Source: Myxococcales bacterium (GTDB lineage Bacteria > Myxococcota_A > Polyangia > Polyangiales > Polyangiaceae). Taken from it: a stretch of DNA of 64,000 nt. Position numbers and translations under genes: made by a program. The notes beneath the pieces were generated by a model that was given only the letters and a program-made list of their open reading frames with translations, had not been told where the DNA came from and did not search any database. Below are positions 1 through 9,600 of the stretch, in pieces (positions within the stretch are counted from its first letter, which is position 1; each line of letters begins with the position of its first letter). Location of the stretch: positions 124,001-188,000 of the forward strand of contig JADJCA010000002.1 in NCBI GenBank assembly GCA_016703425.1. The letters run 5' to 3'.

Positions 1-2
1 AA

Positions 3-710
3 ATCGAAGACATCGGGATGGCCCTGCTCGACATGCCGAACGTGCGCCGCATGCGGTTTGCCACGAAGGGCCCGGCCGTGATGCCGATGAAGATCCTCAC
101 CGACGCCCCGTGGGTCGACGCGCTCACGAAGGTCGTCGAGCGCGGCCGCAAGCTCCACAAGGAGGTCGTGCTGCACACGCACTTCAACAACCCCAACGAG
201 ATCACCGGCATCACAGAAGACGCCATGGGCGTCTTGATGGAGCGCGGCATCGTCGTTCGGAACCAGTCGGTGCTCCAGCGCCGCGTGAACGACTCGGTCG
301 AGACGATGACGCTGCTCGTGAAGCGGCTCGGGCACGTGAACGTGCACCCGTACTACGTCTACGTGCACGACCTCGTGAAGGGCGTCGAAGACCTGAGGAC
401 CACGCTCGAGACGGGCCTTTACCTCGAGAAGCACGTGCGCGGCTCGACGGCCGGGTTTAACACGCCCACCTTCGTCGTCGATGCGCCCGGCGGCGGCGGC
501 AAGCGCAACGCCCACTCCTACGAGTATTACGATCGCGAGACCGGCATCAGCGTCTTCACGGCGCCCTCGGTGAAGGCCGGGCAGTTCTTCCTCTACTTCG
601 ACCCGCTCGATCAGCTAAGCGAGACGATTCGCCGCCGCTGGGCCGATCCGGTGGAGCAAGAGCAGATGATCCAAGCGGCCATCGCCATGGCGCGCAAACA
701 CGTGCGCTAG
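3..710 (+). CDS. kamA: lysine 2,3-aminomutase family protein (KamA-like), C-terminal part, cut by the left edge
   Basis: Radical-SAM, PLP-dependent aminomutase family. Only the C-terminal part is present: the frame is open to the left edge, so the ATG at 18 is probably internal and the CxxxCxxC cluster motif lies outside the window. Visible hallmarks are the PGGGGK motif, whose Lys (codon 501-503) carries PLP in the characterised lysine 2,3-aminomutase, the Asp just before it (VVDAPGG), and a second Asp in YVYVHDLV. These two Asp match the residues that bind the substrate side chain in lysine enzymes and are replaced in glutamate 2,3-aminomutases. The family also contains EpmB-like and other KamA proteins, so the exact substrate is inferred. 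It is followed by a 168-bp gap and a gene on the same strand. Confidence 0.85.
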   Translation: MEDIGMALLDMPNVRRMRFATKGPAVMPMKILTDAPWVDALTKVVERGRKLHKEVVLHTHFNNPNEITGITEDAMGVLMERGIVVRNQSVLQRRVNDSVETMTLLVKRLGHVNVHPYYVYVHDLVKGVEDLRTTLETGLYLEKHVRGSTAGFNTPTFVVDAPGGGGKRNAHSYEYYDRETGISVFTAPSVKAGQFFLYFDPLDQLSETIRRRWADPVEQEQMIQAAIAMARKHVR

Positions 711-824
711 AGCCCTCTGGCGAATCGGTTCGCGCTTGAGTTTCGGGCCGCCGGTGTCGCACCTTCACCTGCCTATTTGGGGGTTCGGGCGAGTCGGTGA
801 AACCAGGAATCTTGTTCGCGCGTC

Positions 825-881
825 CATGGTTCTTAGGCACGGGGCGGAGAACTTCCCCGCCCCGTCCTCCTTAGAACCATG
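825..881 (+). promoter_or_regulatory. long hairpin that includes the start codon of the PilZ gene
   Basis: Outer arms CATGGTTCT (825-833) and AGAACCATG (873-881) are perfect inverted copies. Inner arms ACGGGGCGG (839-847) and CCGCCCCGT (857-865) are perfect too, around a 9-nt loop, and three more pairs form between them. About 21 base pairs can form in a 57-nt element. The ATG at 879-881 is the outermost paired part, and the 12 bases before it (CCTCC-type) are not purine-rich, so no Shine-Dalgarno site is visible. There is no T-run, so it does not look like a simple terminator. A role in translational control is inference. Confidence 0.5.
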
Positions 882-1853
882 AAACTTCAGGCTGCACTCT
901 CCGGCTTCTCCTCTCCGGCGCCCCCCGCGGAGCCGGCGCGGCCCCGTCCTCAGTCGGGCGAATACCGAGCGGCGGCCCACGTCGCCGATCTCACGCTGCC
1001 GCTGACCTGGACGCGTGTATCGCTTCTGCCGGGCGCAGCGCCCGCGGCCGTCGATGGCGGCGCGCGACCCGTGACCGCGTATTGCGAGACGGTGATCCTG
1101 GAGGACGACGCGTTCGATGCGAGCGTGCACCTCGTCGACGGCGCCATCGGGTGGGTCGAGTCGAGCGCTCCGTTGCCGACGTTCCTGGAGCGCCTCGTGT
1201 ATGGCGGCCTCGTGACGGCCGCCGAGATCGAGCTCGTTTCAACCTTGTGCCGCCTCGACGGCCTCAGCGTCTCCGACGCCCTCTTCCGCCTCGAGCTCGT
1301 ATCGCGTACAGCGCTCAATGAGATCGTGCGCGAACACGTGAAGGAGCACGTGCGCGCGATCTTGGCCTACCGCAGCCGTGCGACCGGCAGCACAAGAGGA
1401 GCCACGCCGCGCGCCCAAGTGCGCACGACGACGACGCCGCTCGTGTTCGATCGCTCCCTCGTCGTTCCCGTCGCGTCGATCCTCGACCTCGCCGAGCGGC
1501 GCGCCTTCCGTGAGTTCGTCGGCGCCGGCGGTCCGTCGTTGCCAAGCAGCCACGACGATCTGCGCGTACCGCTCCGTCGCACGGCCCGCGTCGAGACGAC
1601 GCGGGGCGCGCTCATGATGACGACGCTCGACATTTCCCTGGTGGGAGCGCGACTGCGGCCACCCTCGCTCTTGCCCGCCGGCGCCGAGCTCGTCGTCCAC
1701 ATTAACATCGCCGGCGAGACGCTCGAGCTGCCGGCACGCGTGGTCGACATCGAGAGCCCCGGCGGCGAGGCGCCCTTGCTCGTGGTGGCATGGCACGATC
1801 TGTCGGCGCAAGCGGAGGCTTCGCTCTCCCGGGTGCTCGGCGCGATTTATTAA
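879..1853 (+). CDS. PilZ-domain protein with DUF4388-like N-terminal region
   Basis: A 324-aa protein. The C-terminal part (about residues 228-324) has the PilZ signature for cyclic-di-GMP binding: RRTAR (R233 and R237, the RxxxR motif) and DISLVG (251-256, the [D/N]xSxxG motif). Residues about 65-165 resemble the DUF4388-type region found in myxobacterial signalling proteins, with a Phe/Leu-rich helical stretch; this assignment is tentative. It is probably a cytoplasmic c-di-GMP receptor. The PilT-type ATPase genes just downstream make pilus or motility control a reasonable guess. The start at 879 lies inside a hairpin and lacks a clear ribosome-binding site, so a later start cannot be excluded. 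Confidence 0.75.
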   Translation: MKLQAALSGFSSPAPPAEPARPRPQSGEYRAAAHVADLTLPLTWTRVSLLPGAAPAAVDGGARPVTAYCETVILEDDAFDASVHLVDGAIGWVESSAPLPTFLERLVYGGLVTAAEIELVSTLCRLDGLSVSDALFRLELVSRTALNEIVREHVKEHVRAILAYRSRATGSTRGATPRAQVRTTTTPLVFDRSLVVPVASILDLAERRAFREFVGAGGPSLPSSHDDLRVPLRRTARVETTRGALMMTTLDISLVGARLRPPSLLPAGAELVVHINIAGETLELPARVVDIESPGGEAPLLVVAWHDLSAQAEASLSRVLGAIY

Positions 1854-2006
1854 ACAGGCGCTTTCGGAGCGCTGAATTTGCCGTGAACGTGGCGGCGGCC
1901 ACGAAAGGTGAACCGCGGGGCGTCCACGCAGCGCCCGGAGATAGCGCTTCTGCGCGGCATTTCTTGCCGAATCCGCGCGGCACGACACGTGCGTGAGAGG
2001 TCGTTC

Positions 2007-2591
2007 ATGAATGACCTCGTCGAACTTTCCGCAAGCGACCTCGAAGTCACCACCGGTGGTCTCAACTGGGAAGGCAACCGCCTCTCCGACAACGTCGAAG
2101 ACCGTCGCACGCCCATCGACACGACCGGCGAGTTTGCTCGCTACGACCGGGCCCTCGACGCGGAGATCGCGGACTACGGCTACGGGTTAAGCACGGACAT
2201 CACCACGCCGGGACAGGTTCGGGCCTACGACGACATGATGGTCGCACTCGACAAGGCCAACGACGACTTCGTGTGCAGCAACCTCTTCGGCGCCGACTTT
2301 CCGCGCTACGACATCGACACGCCGGGTGAGTTCCAGCGCTGGGACAAGACCGACTCGCCAGGTGGATACGACGGCGCGCGCAACCAAGAGAGCGAGCCGG
2401 TCGCACCGGCCGACTTCAGCGTGTGGGGCGCCGACGCGAGTGACGTGCTCAATGACGGCGGCATGGAGCTCGGCGGCGGCAACTTCGCTGGCGAGACGTT
2501 TGCTGCCGAGAGCTTCGCTGGCGGTGGCGGCGGCTTCGGGGGCGGCGGCGGCGCCTCGCTCGAGACGTACGCGCAAACCGAGCAGTGTTAG
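2007..2591 (+). CDS. acidic, Gly-rich protein with a double-glycine-type leader and internal repeats; function unknown
   Basis: A 194-aa protein. I chose the ATG at 2007 because GAGAGG sits 5-10 bases upstream. The first 18 residues (MNDLVELSASDLEVTTGG) fit the double-glycine leader consensus LSxxELxxIxGG of peptides processed by C39-type peptidase transporters. After the GG come three imperfect repeats of about 28 aa built on DTxGEFxRYD (PIDTTGEFARYD, DITTPGQVRAYD, DIDTPGEFQRWD), then a tail rich in Gly, Phe and Glu with two poly-Gly runs, ending in Cys. The protein is strongly acidic. No C39 transporter lies in the window. It overlaps the stop of the convergent PilT gene by 4 bp. I do not recognise a family; the leader assignment is inference. 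Confidence 0.7.
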   Translation: MNDLVELSASDLEVTTGGLNWEGNRLSDNVEDRRTPIDTTGEFARYDRALDAEIADYGYGLSTDITTPGQVRAYDDMMVALDKANDDFVCSNLFGADFPRYDIDTPGEFQRWDKTDSPGGYDGARNQESEPVAPADFSVWGADASDVLNDGGMELGGGNFAGETFAAESFAGGGGGFGGGGGASLETYAQTEQC

Positions 2592-3676
2592 CCGCCTGCT
2601 TTCGCACCTGATCCGGGCACGCGCGTCTGGAGCTTCTGAAAGTTCTCCTTGTCGCTGGCCTTCTCGTAAGCCTCGGCGAAGGTCACGCGCTTGTCGAGAA
2701 CCAGGCGCTCGAGCGCCATGTCCATCGTTTGCATGCCCTGCGCTTGGCCCGCCTGCATCACGCTAGGAATCTGGAACGTCTTGCCCTCGCGAATCATCGC
2801 TGCGATGCCCGACGTGCCGAGCAAGATCTCCAGCGCCGCGACGCGGCTTTTGCCGTCAGCGGTCTTCACGAGCTGTTGGGCCACGATGCCGGCGAGGCTC
2901 TCGGCGAGCATGCCGCGCACCTGCGGCTGCTCGTCGGCGGCGAACACGTTGATGAAGCGATCGACGGTCGCCGGTGCGCTGTTCGTGTGAACGGTGGCGA
3001 AGACGAGGACGCCGAAGCTCGCGAGCTGAAGCGCGAGCTTCATGGTCTCGTTGCCCCGTAGCTCGCCGATGAGGATGACATCGGGATCCTCACGGCCGGC
3101 ACTCCGAATGGCGCTCGGAAAGCTGTCGGCGTCGCGCCCGATCTCGCGGTGCGTCACCTGCGCCTTGAGCGGCTCGTGGACGAACTCCACGGGATCTTCG
3201 ACGGTCAAGATGTGGCAGGGGCGCGTCTCGTTGATGTGGCGCAACATCGCGGCGAGCGTCGTCGACTTGCCGGAACCGGTGGGGCCCGTGACGAGGATCA
3301 AGCCGGCGCGGCGCTCCGCGAGCTTGCGAACGATCTCCGGGCAGCCCAGATCCTCGAGGGAGCGAATGCGCGTCGGGATCGTGCGGAACACGGCCGCGAT
3401 GCCCGTCTCCTTGGTGAAGTAGTTGCAACGAAAGCGCGCCTTTTCCCCGAGCGCGTAGGCGAAGTCGAGGTCGTGCTCCGTCTCGAAGCGCTGCCGCTGG
3501 CCTGGTTCGAGGATCTCGAAGAGGAGCGACTCCATGTCATGCGCCGTGAGCCGCTCCGGGCGGAGCGGAACGAGATCGCCGCGGGCGCGGGCGAGCGGCG
3601 GATACCCCACCCCGAGGTGGAGATCGCTGGCGCCTTGCGCGAGGAGCAAGTCGAAGAGTGCGTCGATGCGAGCCAA
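2588..3676 (-). CDS. pilT: PilT-family type IV pilus retraction ATPase (His box intact)
   Basis: A 362-aa hexameric AAA-like ATPase of the PilT/PilU type, expected at the inner-membrane base of a type IV pilus, where it drives retraction. Visible motifs: N-domain with ASDLHLGVG (16-24), Walker A GPTGSGKST (131-139), Asp box VEDPVEF (159-165), Walker B IGELRG (203-208), His box TVHTNSA (H230 intact), and the AIREGK-like MIREGKTFQ. One oddity is GELRG where most family members have GE[ML]RD. The gene lies 3 bp downstream of another PilT-like gene on the same strand and probably forms one operon with it. No pilB, pilC or pilin gene is nearby. Confidence 0.88.
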   Translation of the reverse strand: MARIDALFDLLLAQGASDLHLGVGYPPLARARGDLVPLRPERLTAHDMESLLFEILEPGQRQRFETEHDLDFAYALGEKARFRCNYFTKETGIAAVFRTIPTRIRSLEDLGCPEIVRKLAERRAGLILVTGPTGSGKSTTLAAMLRHINETRPCHILTVEDPVEFVHEPLKAQVTHREIGRDADSFPSAIRSAGREDPDVILIGELRGNETMKLALQLASFGVLVFATVHTNSAPATVDRFINVFAADEQPQVRGMLAESLAGIVAQQLVKTADGKSRVAALEILLGTSGIAAMIREGKTFQIPSVMQAGQAQGMQTMDMALERLVLDKRVTFAEAYEKASDKENFQKLQTRVPGSGAKAGG

Positions 3677-3679
3677 GCG

Positions 3680-5428
3680 TTACCTCCCGAAGTCCGGCGA
3701 CTCCGCGACGAAGCGTGCAGAATCCATAGAAATGCGACCGCCCTTGACCATGTCCATGAGCTGATCGTCGAGGCGAATGATGCCGAGCTGCTTGCCTCGC
3801 TGCTGCAAGCTCGGGATTTGAAACGTGCGGTTCTCGCGAATGAGCGCCCACAAAGGCACGTTGCCCGGGAGCATCTCCGTCGCAGCGACCATTCCGCCTT
3901 GCAGCGAGGGAATGAGGCGCTGACCGACGATGAGGCGCAGGCCGCCGGCGAGCGTCATGCGCACCTGCCCCTGGTCGGCGGGCGGGAACAGATCGATGAG
4001 GCGCTCGATAGTCTTGGCTGCGCTCGGCGTGTTCATGGTGCCGAGCACGAGGTGCCCCGTCTCGCTGGCCGTGAGGGCCATGCGCACCGTCTCGGTGTCG
4101 CGAAGCTCCCCCACGACGATGACGTCGGGGTCTTCGCGGAGCGACGCTTTGAGCGCCGTCTCAAAGGAGCGTGTATGCAAGCCGACTTGGCGCTGACTGA
4201 TGAGCGCCTTCTTCGGCACGTGCACGTGCTCGATGGGATCTTCGATGGTGACGATGTGATGCGTCGACTCGCGGTTCAAGATGTCGACGAGCGCCGCCAG
4301 CGTGGTCGACTTCCCCGAGCCGGTGGGGCCCGTCAGCAGAATGAGGCCCTGATGGTGCTTGGTCGACTCGGCGATGGCGAGGGGAACGCCGAGCATCGAC
4401 AGCTGGGGAATTTCCCTTGAAATGAGCCGAAAGCAGCCCTTGAGGCCGCTCCGTTGGCGCGCCACGTTGACCCGGAAGCGGCCGAGCTTCGGGTCCTCGA
4501 GTGCGAAGTCGCACGAGCCGGTGCGCTCGAGCGTCGCCACCAAAAGCGGCGGCACGATGGGCATGAGCATCGCGGAGACTTGCGCCGCCGAGAGGTAGCC
4601 GCTCTCGGCGGCGAGGGCACCGAGCATGCGGAAGGTCGCCAACCGATCGGCCACGATGTGCACGTCGGTCGCGTGCTTGCGCCGCGCCGCGGAGAGCAAG
4701 TCGAACAGCTCGCCTGGCAGGGCCACGCCAGCGGGCGGTCGCGCCGATGGAGCCCGCACCCCGAGGTCGACGGGCGCCGGGTCCGGCGCGATGGGAGAAG
4801 ACACGAGGCGCCCACCTTCGAGGGACACAGCCACGTCGGCGATGCCGCCGAGCGCCGGCGGTGACGCTGACGCGCGCGAGCTTGCGCTTGCGACAGCCTC
4901 GCCGAGGCCGATGCTCGCGCCCGCGCCAATGTCTAGATCGAGCTCGAGCTCGAGCGCGCCGCCAAGCGTCGGCACCGGCGCGGCCGGCGGCGGCACGACG
5001 GAGGGCGCCGAGTGAGACGACGGGCCGACGGAGATGGCCTTCGGGGCAGCAGAGGCCGGGCCCGTCGCTGGCGACGCATCGAGCTCGAAGTCGAGCGGGC
5101 CTGGTTGACTCGCGCGTGGCTCCTCACGTTCGCGAAGCGTGAGGCGCGCTTGTACGCTCCCCCCGCGCCGCACAGCCATGATCGCGACGAGCCCCACGCC
5201 GGGCTGCCGATGGGTCCACGACGACGGCTTCTCGCTGAGCGCGCCGACGAAGGCTTCGCCACCGATGGTGGCAAGGGCGCGCACAAGCTCGGGCTCGTCG
5301 ACGGCGGCCCTGTCGACAGGCACGTACGTGCCGCCCTCCTTTCGACAAGGAAGGCGACCGCTCGCGAGGGCAACCTCCGTCACGTTGGGGCGATGAAGCT
5401 CCCGGACCAAATCGACAATGGGCCTCAC
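3680..5428 (-). CDS. extended PilT-like ATPase lacking the His-box histidine
   Basis: A 582-aa protein from the GTG at 5428, which follows GGGAGG closely; the open frame runs further up to 6070, but that part is antisense to a lipoprotein gene. Residues 1-100 look like a degenerate PilT N-domain (NVTEVALASGRLP). A Pro/Ala/Asp/Glu linker follows to about 235, then a second N-domain (HATDVHIVAD) and a PilT ATPase core: Walker A GPTGSGKST (367-375), IEDPIEHVH, GELRDTET. The His box reads TMNTPSA, with Asn466 where canonical PilT has His. It precedes the canonical-like pilT by 3 bp, so the two products may act together. A regulatory or hetero-oligomeric role is inference. Confidence 0.8.
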   Translation of the reverse strand: MRPIVDLVRELHRPNVTEVALASGRLPCRKEGGTYVPVDRAAVDEPELVRALATIGGEAFVGALSEKPSSWTHRQPGVGLVAIMAVRRGGSVQARLTLREREEPRASQPGPLDFELDASPATGPASAAPKAISVGPSSHSAPSVVPPPAAPVPTLGGALELELDLDIGAGASIGLGEAVASASSRASASPPALGGIADVAVSLEGGRLVSSPIAPDPAPVDLGVRAPSARPPAGVALPGELFDLLSAARRKHATDVHIVADRLATFRMLGALAAESGYLSAAQVSAMLMPIVPPLLVATLERTGSCDFALEDPKLGRFRVNVARQRSGLKGCFRLISREIPQLSMLGVPLAIAESTKHHQGLILLTGPTGSGKSTTLAALVDILNRESTHHIVTIEDPIEHVHVPKKALISQRQVGLHTRSFETALKASLREDPDVIVVGELRDTETVRMALTASETGHLVLGTMNTPSAAKTIERLIDLFPPADQGQVRMTLAGGLRLIVGQRLIPSLQGGMVAATEMLPGNVPLWALIRENRTFQIPSLQQRGKQLGIIRLDDQLMDMVKGGRISMDSARFVAESPDFGR

Positions 5429-5762
5429 GTGCCTCCCAGTTAATGGAGTCCCCAGAATGGCACGGAGCCAAAGGTTGCGGCCAGCTCGCGTCAGTCGCCC
5501 GGCGGACGCGCCAAGCGCGGAGCCGGCGGTGCGCGGCCGCCCCGCTTCGTCGGACCGGTTATTGAAGTGTGAGACACCGACGCAATCGCAAAAACCTCCC
5601 GGCCCATGAACTCTTTGCGATGTGGGGAAGGCGGTGTCGTCGTCGGCACATGATGGAACCGTGGCGATTTCCTGGTCGACGGTACGACCATCTTTGAGGC
5701 ATGACTCGTGCTCGCGACCGGGGGGGTTGCTGCGCCTTCTGGCGCGGGGAGAACACGAGCGA
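5429..5762. other. divergent intergenic region (334 bases) with an inverted repeat
   Basis: It separates the minus-strand PilT-like gene from the plus-strand lipoprotein gene, so it should hold both promoters. The one structure I see is a perfect 8-bp inverted repeat, ATCGCAAA at 5585-5592 and TTTGCGAT at 5614-5621, with 21 bases between. Its size and spacing would suit an operator or a small RNA hairpin. No gene is supported here. The first 100 bases could instead encode an N-terminal extension of the PilT-like gene. Confidence 0.35.
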
Positions 5763-6620
5763 ATGAAGAAGCTCCTCGTCGGGATCAGATGGGCCACGGT
5801 GGCGCTGCTCACAGCCGGGTGGTTTGCCGCGTGCGCCGACAACGGCCCTGGTGAGGGTGTCGTGAGCAGTGGAGACAGCCCCGCCCCGCGACCGACGGGC
5901 ACCACGGAGCCCGGCCCGGGACCTGGGCCTGGGCCCGGCCCCGGCCCAAGCGGCGACGGCAGCGTCGTGTTGCTTCCCGACGGGGCGCCGGCTCCCACGC
6001 TCGACCGCGACCTGTCCACCCAGGGCCCCCCCGCGGAGCAGATCGATGGCGTGCTCTGCGCCAAAGACAACTCGGCCTACAACCTCATGGAGCTTGTCCC
6101 AAGCACCGCGCCCCTCGCGGTGCAAACGGCGTGGACACAAGCCAAAGCCATCACCGGAACCCACCCGGCGGCGGTCCTGCGCATCAGCGGCGCCGTGGCT
6201 GGAGCTCCCCCGACGGTGACGCTCGGAGGCGTCCACCTCGTGAGCCCTAGCGAGTACGAGTTCGACCCTGGCGCCGCTACGACCGCTCTGCTTCCCATCG
6301 ACCTGACGGCTGGCGACCCGGGGCGCTTCGCCTACCAGGGCCCGGCCAATTTCGTCTTCGCGTTCTCGCGCAACTCGCTCAACGGCTTCCAACCCGACCA
6401 CACCGTCATCGACGGCAAGGTCGACCAGAACTGCGACGTGTTCACGGGCAGCGTGACGCTCCGCATCCCGTCGGCCAATGCGGCGTCGCCCTTTGGGTCG
6501 ACGACCGTGGGCGCGGCCTTTGGCGCTCCCAACCTCGACTTCGACGGAGACGGCAACATGGACGGCTGGACCTTCACCCTCACCGGCGTCGCCACGACGA
6601 CGTCCATGAGGTTCGAGTGA
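5763..6620 (+). CDS. predicted lipoprotein with Pro-Gly repeat; function unknown
   Basis: A 285-aa exported protein. The ATG at 5763 has GGGGAG upstream, followed by a basic and hydrophobic signal peptide and a lipobox FAAC (Cys about residue 24). A (PG)n run of about seven units at roughly 5910-5946 then links the anchor to the folded part. The C-terminal end (DFDGDGNMDGWTF) resembles a short Ca2+-binding, thrombospondin type-3-like acidic motif. I do not recognise a family. It overlaps the next gene by 4 bp (GTGA), so it is probably co-translated with the very large vWA lipoprotein. Confidence 0.75.
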   Translation: MKKLLVGIRWATVALLTAGWFAACADNGPGEGVVSSGDSPAPRPTGTTEPGPGPGPGPGPGPSGDGSVVLLPDGAPAPTLDRDLSTQGPPAEQIDGVLCAKDNSAYNLMELVPSTAPLAVQTAWTQAKAITGTHPAAVLRISGAVAGAPPTVTLGGVHLVSPSEYEFDPGAATTALLPIDLTAGDPGRFAYQGPANFVFAFSRNSLNGFQPDHTVIDGKVDQNCDVFTGSVTLRIPSANAASPFGSTTVGAAFGAPNLDFDGDGNMDGWTFTLTGVATTTSMRFE

Positions 6621-9600
6621 AGACTGTGGTCTCGACACGCCTCGCCGCCCGAGGCCTGAGCGCGCTCATCCTCGCCTTGGGCCTGTCGGCCCTCGCCGCA
6701 TGCTCCACCGACAAGCCGAATGGCGCCGAAGACACCACGGCCAGGCCGTCGGGAAGCACCGCGCAGAACTGCCAAAAGAACGACCCCGGCTGCGCGTGCG
6801 CCAACGAAGGCAAGCGCATCGCGTGCGGCAAGGTCACCAGCAAAGATCCGAGCGGCCGCGTGGTCTGTGGTCTCGGCGGTCAGGTCTGCAGCGGCGGCAA
6901 GTGGAGCGAGTGCGCCATCGACTCGTACGCGCCCGGTCACGACGGCATCGCCACGCAGGCCCTCGGCAGTCCTGGCGCTTGCAGCGACGCCTGCGATCTC
7001 TATTGCAAGGCGACGCAAGACGTCCCCGATCCGTCCGTCAATTTGCTCAACGGCGGCGGCCTCTCGCCCGACGGTGGCGGCTCAAGCGGGTCGAAGCTCG
7101 TGCTCGGCGACGCGGGCATCACGCTCCCGCAGACGAACCGCCTCCCGGATGGCGGTCCCACGCCCGAAGACCTCGCGATCCTCCTCGATGCCGGCGGCAT
7201 TCCCGACACGGGCCCCGACGGCCCAGGCTTCATCTTCCACGAGCTGCTCCCCGGCGAGACGGCCCAAGATCCAGTGGCGCTGCCGCCCGGTGAAGTGCCC
7301 GGCGCCGACATCTACTTCCTCCTCGACGACACGAACTCGATGTCCGAGGAGACGACGAAACTCACGCAGGCCATCCAGGCGTCTCCCAGTTTGCTCGACG
7401 GCATCCGAAGCATCTTCAACAACCAAGCCAGCAAGGTGCAGTTCGGCTTTGGTCGCTTCGAGGAGTACAAGCAGAACCCCTACGTCCCGGGCTCGACGCC
7501 GGAGCTCCCGTTTCAGCACTTGCTCTCGATCACCGGTGACGACAAGGCGGCAGGTGCGGCCGCGCTCTGGGTGCAGACCGACGCGTACACGCCACCGATT
7601 TCGAACCGCCCCGGCGGTTCGAACCCTGAGTCGCTCAGCTCTGCGCTCTACATGATCGCCACCGGCGGCATGTCGGGAGCGAGCTACCAGGGGTTGTTCA
7701 AGGCCGTGCCGAGCACCTGCGATCCCACGAAGTGGTGGGTCTCCCCGCGCGATTGTTGGGGCGGCACACCCGTCCCGTCGGCCTCGTTCACCGCCGCCGG
7801 CGCAGCGATCCCCCTCGACTACCCGGTTGCACCGGCGATCACAGTCCCCTGCCCGGCCGTGGCAAACCCGCCCTCGGGGTACAGCCCCGGTTACCCGTGC
7901 TGGCGACCGAGCAAGACGCCGATCGTGATCGTGATGACCGACGCGCCCTCGCACAACGGGCCGAACGGTCACTACAGCTATGTGCACTCCACGGCGGCGC
8001 CGAACCCGTCGCTCCAAGGCGCGCTCATCTTTCCGAACGCCCAAGCGGCTCCGGCGGCGGTGGCCCCCAACGACGGCTCCACGTTCTCGGCCGCGGTGCC
8101 CCTCACGTTGCCGGCCTATGGGTCGGGCGCCATCTACTACGGCACCGTACCCTCGCGCGCCTCGAACTCGAGCGTCGGAAGTGGGTTGGCCTTCGACGAG
8201 GCGACGCTCACACCGCCCGGTGATCGAAAGCTCGTAGCCACCTTCCCGGGCGTCTACCCGGCGTATGCCACCGAGGGGTCGCGTCCCTATCACTCGACGC
8301 TCCGCGACTGCACGCTCAACCAGACGTACCAAACGTGCCTCGCCTACGCGAACATCGCCCCCAAGCCGCCGAACTATCGCTACGTCCCGGCCACGATCAC
8401 GGATGTCGACACGGCGGAGGTCACGCGAAACTGGGTCAACGACACGCGCGCCAACTATTTGACCCTGCCCTACACCACGACGAACCTCGGAGCTCCGGTG
8501 GCTCCAGCCGCGACCTGCACGCAAACTAGCCCCAACGCCACGGGCTGCGCGGGTGCGTCATTCCCCGGCCTCGCCACCACCGTGACGGGCGCCTCCGCGT
8601 CGCTGCCCACGGCGCCCGCCGGCGTCAACGCCTTCGGCTCCGCGACGGTACCGACCATCGGTCAGCGCATCTACGCCTGCGTCGATCTCGTGTCCGATGG
8701 CCAGATCACCGTCTCGGCGCGGCTCCTCGCGAAGGTTGGCTCGGCCTCGGCGAACACGGGCGACTACACCCTCCGGTCGAATTCCATCACCAACACCACC
8801 ACCACCAATTGCGTGACGCTCTACGCCACCGCGGCCAACCAGAACTTCTACTTCGCGGTCGAGCGTCAGGTGGGCGATCCCACGTTCCCGATCGTGCGCG
8901 TTCGCTACGGTATCCAGAGCCCCACGTGCGGCGGCACCCAGATTCAAAAGGCACCGTCCAACAACACGTCCGCGCCCCAGTGTTGCAACTGCGCCGCTGG
9001 GTACACGAAGGTGGGCAACTGCTGCAACGGTTCCCCGCCCGCGACGTGCCCCGCCGAGAGCTACCTTTCCGGCGGCGTGTGCTATCGCTTGGGCTGCTCG
9101 GATACGTCCTACGCCCTCTTCAACAACGGCTCGGCCACCGCTTCCCCCTACAACGCGAACCGGGGCGTGGCGCCCACTGCCACGACGGCGTGTGAGAAGT
9201 GTCCTGCGGCCGCTGTGGGCATGACCGCCGTCGGTCTCGCCTCGAACCCACCGCCGATCTCTTCCGTCGGCCACCATACGACGACGAACGCGTGCCGCTT
9301 CTGTCCGTCCACCGGAAACACGCAGTGGCACCAGGGCACGTCGACCTGCAACCAACCGTGCACCCCCGCAGCCGCGCCTGTACCGGCGGGGTACACGCAG
9401 AGCGATCTCTCCCGACACCTCTGCTACGTGCCGTGCGCGGCCGGGTTCTCGTCGTACTACGCGACCGCCGCGACGGGCGGTTGGCGCTGCTCGCAGACCG
9501 CCTGTCCCGCGAGCTATCAGGCCACCAACAACGCGCAATGTGCAGCCTCCGGCTACGGCGCCAACTGCTGTCGCGCCTACAGCTGCAACACGGCCGCCGG

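Noticed and set aside
5429..6070. N-terminal extension of the PilT-like frame to 6070
   Set aside because: It is antisense to the lipoprotein gene, which has a clear signal peptide and ribosome site, and the extra residues lack family features. The GTG at 5428 gives a plausible start.
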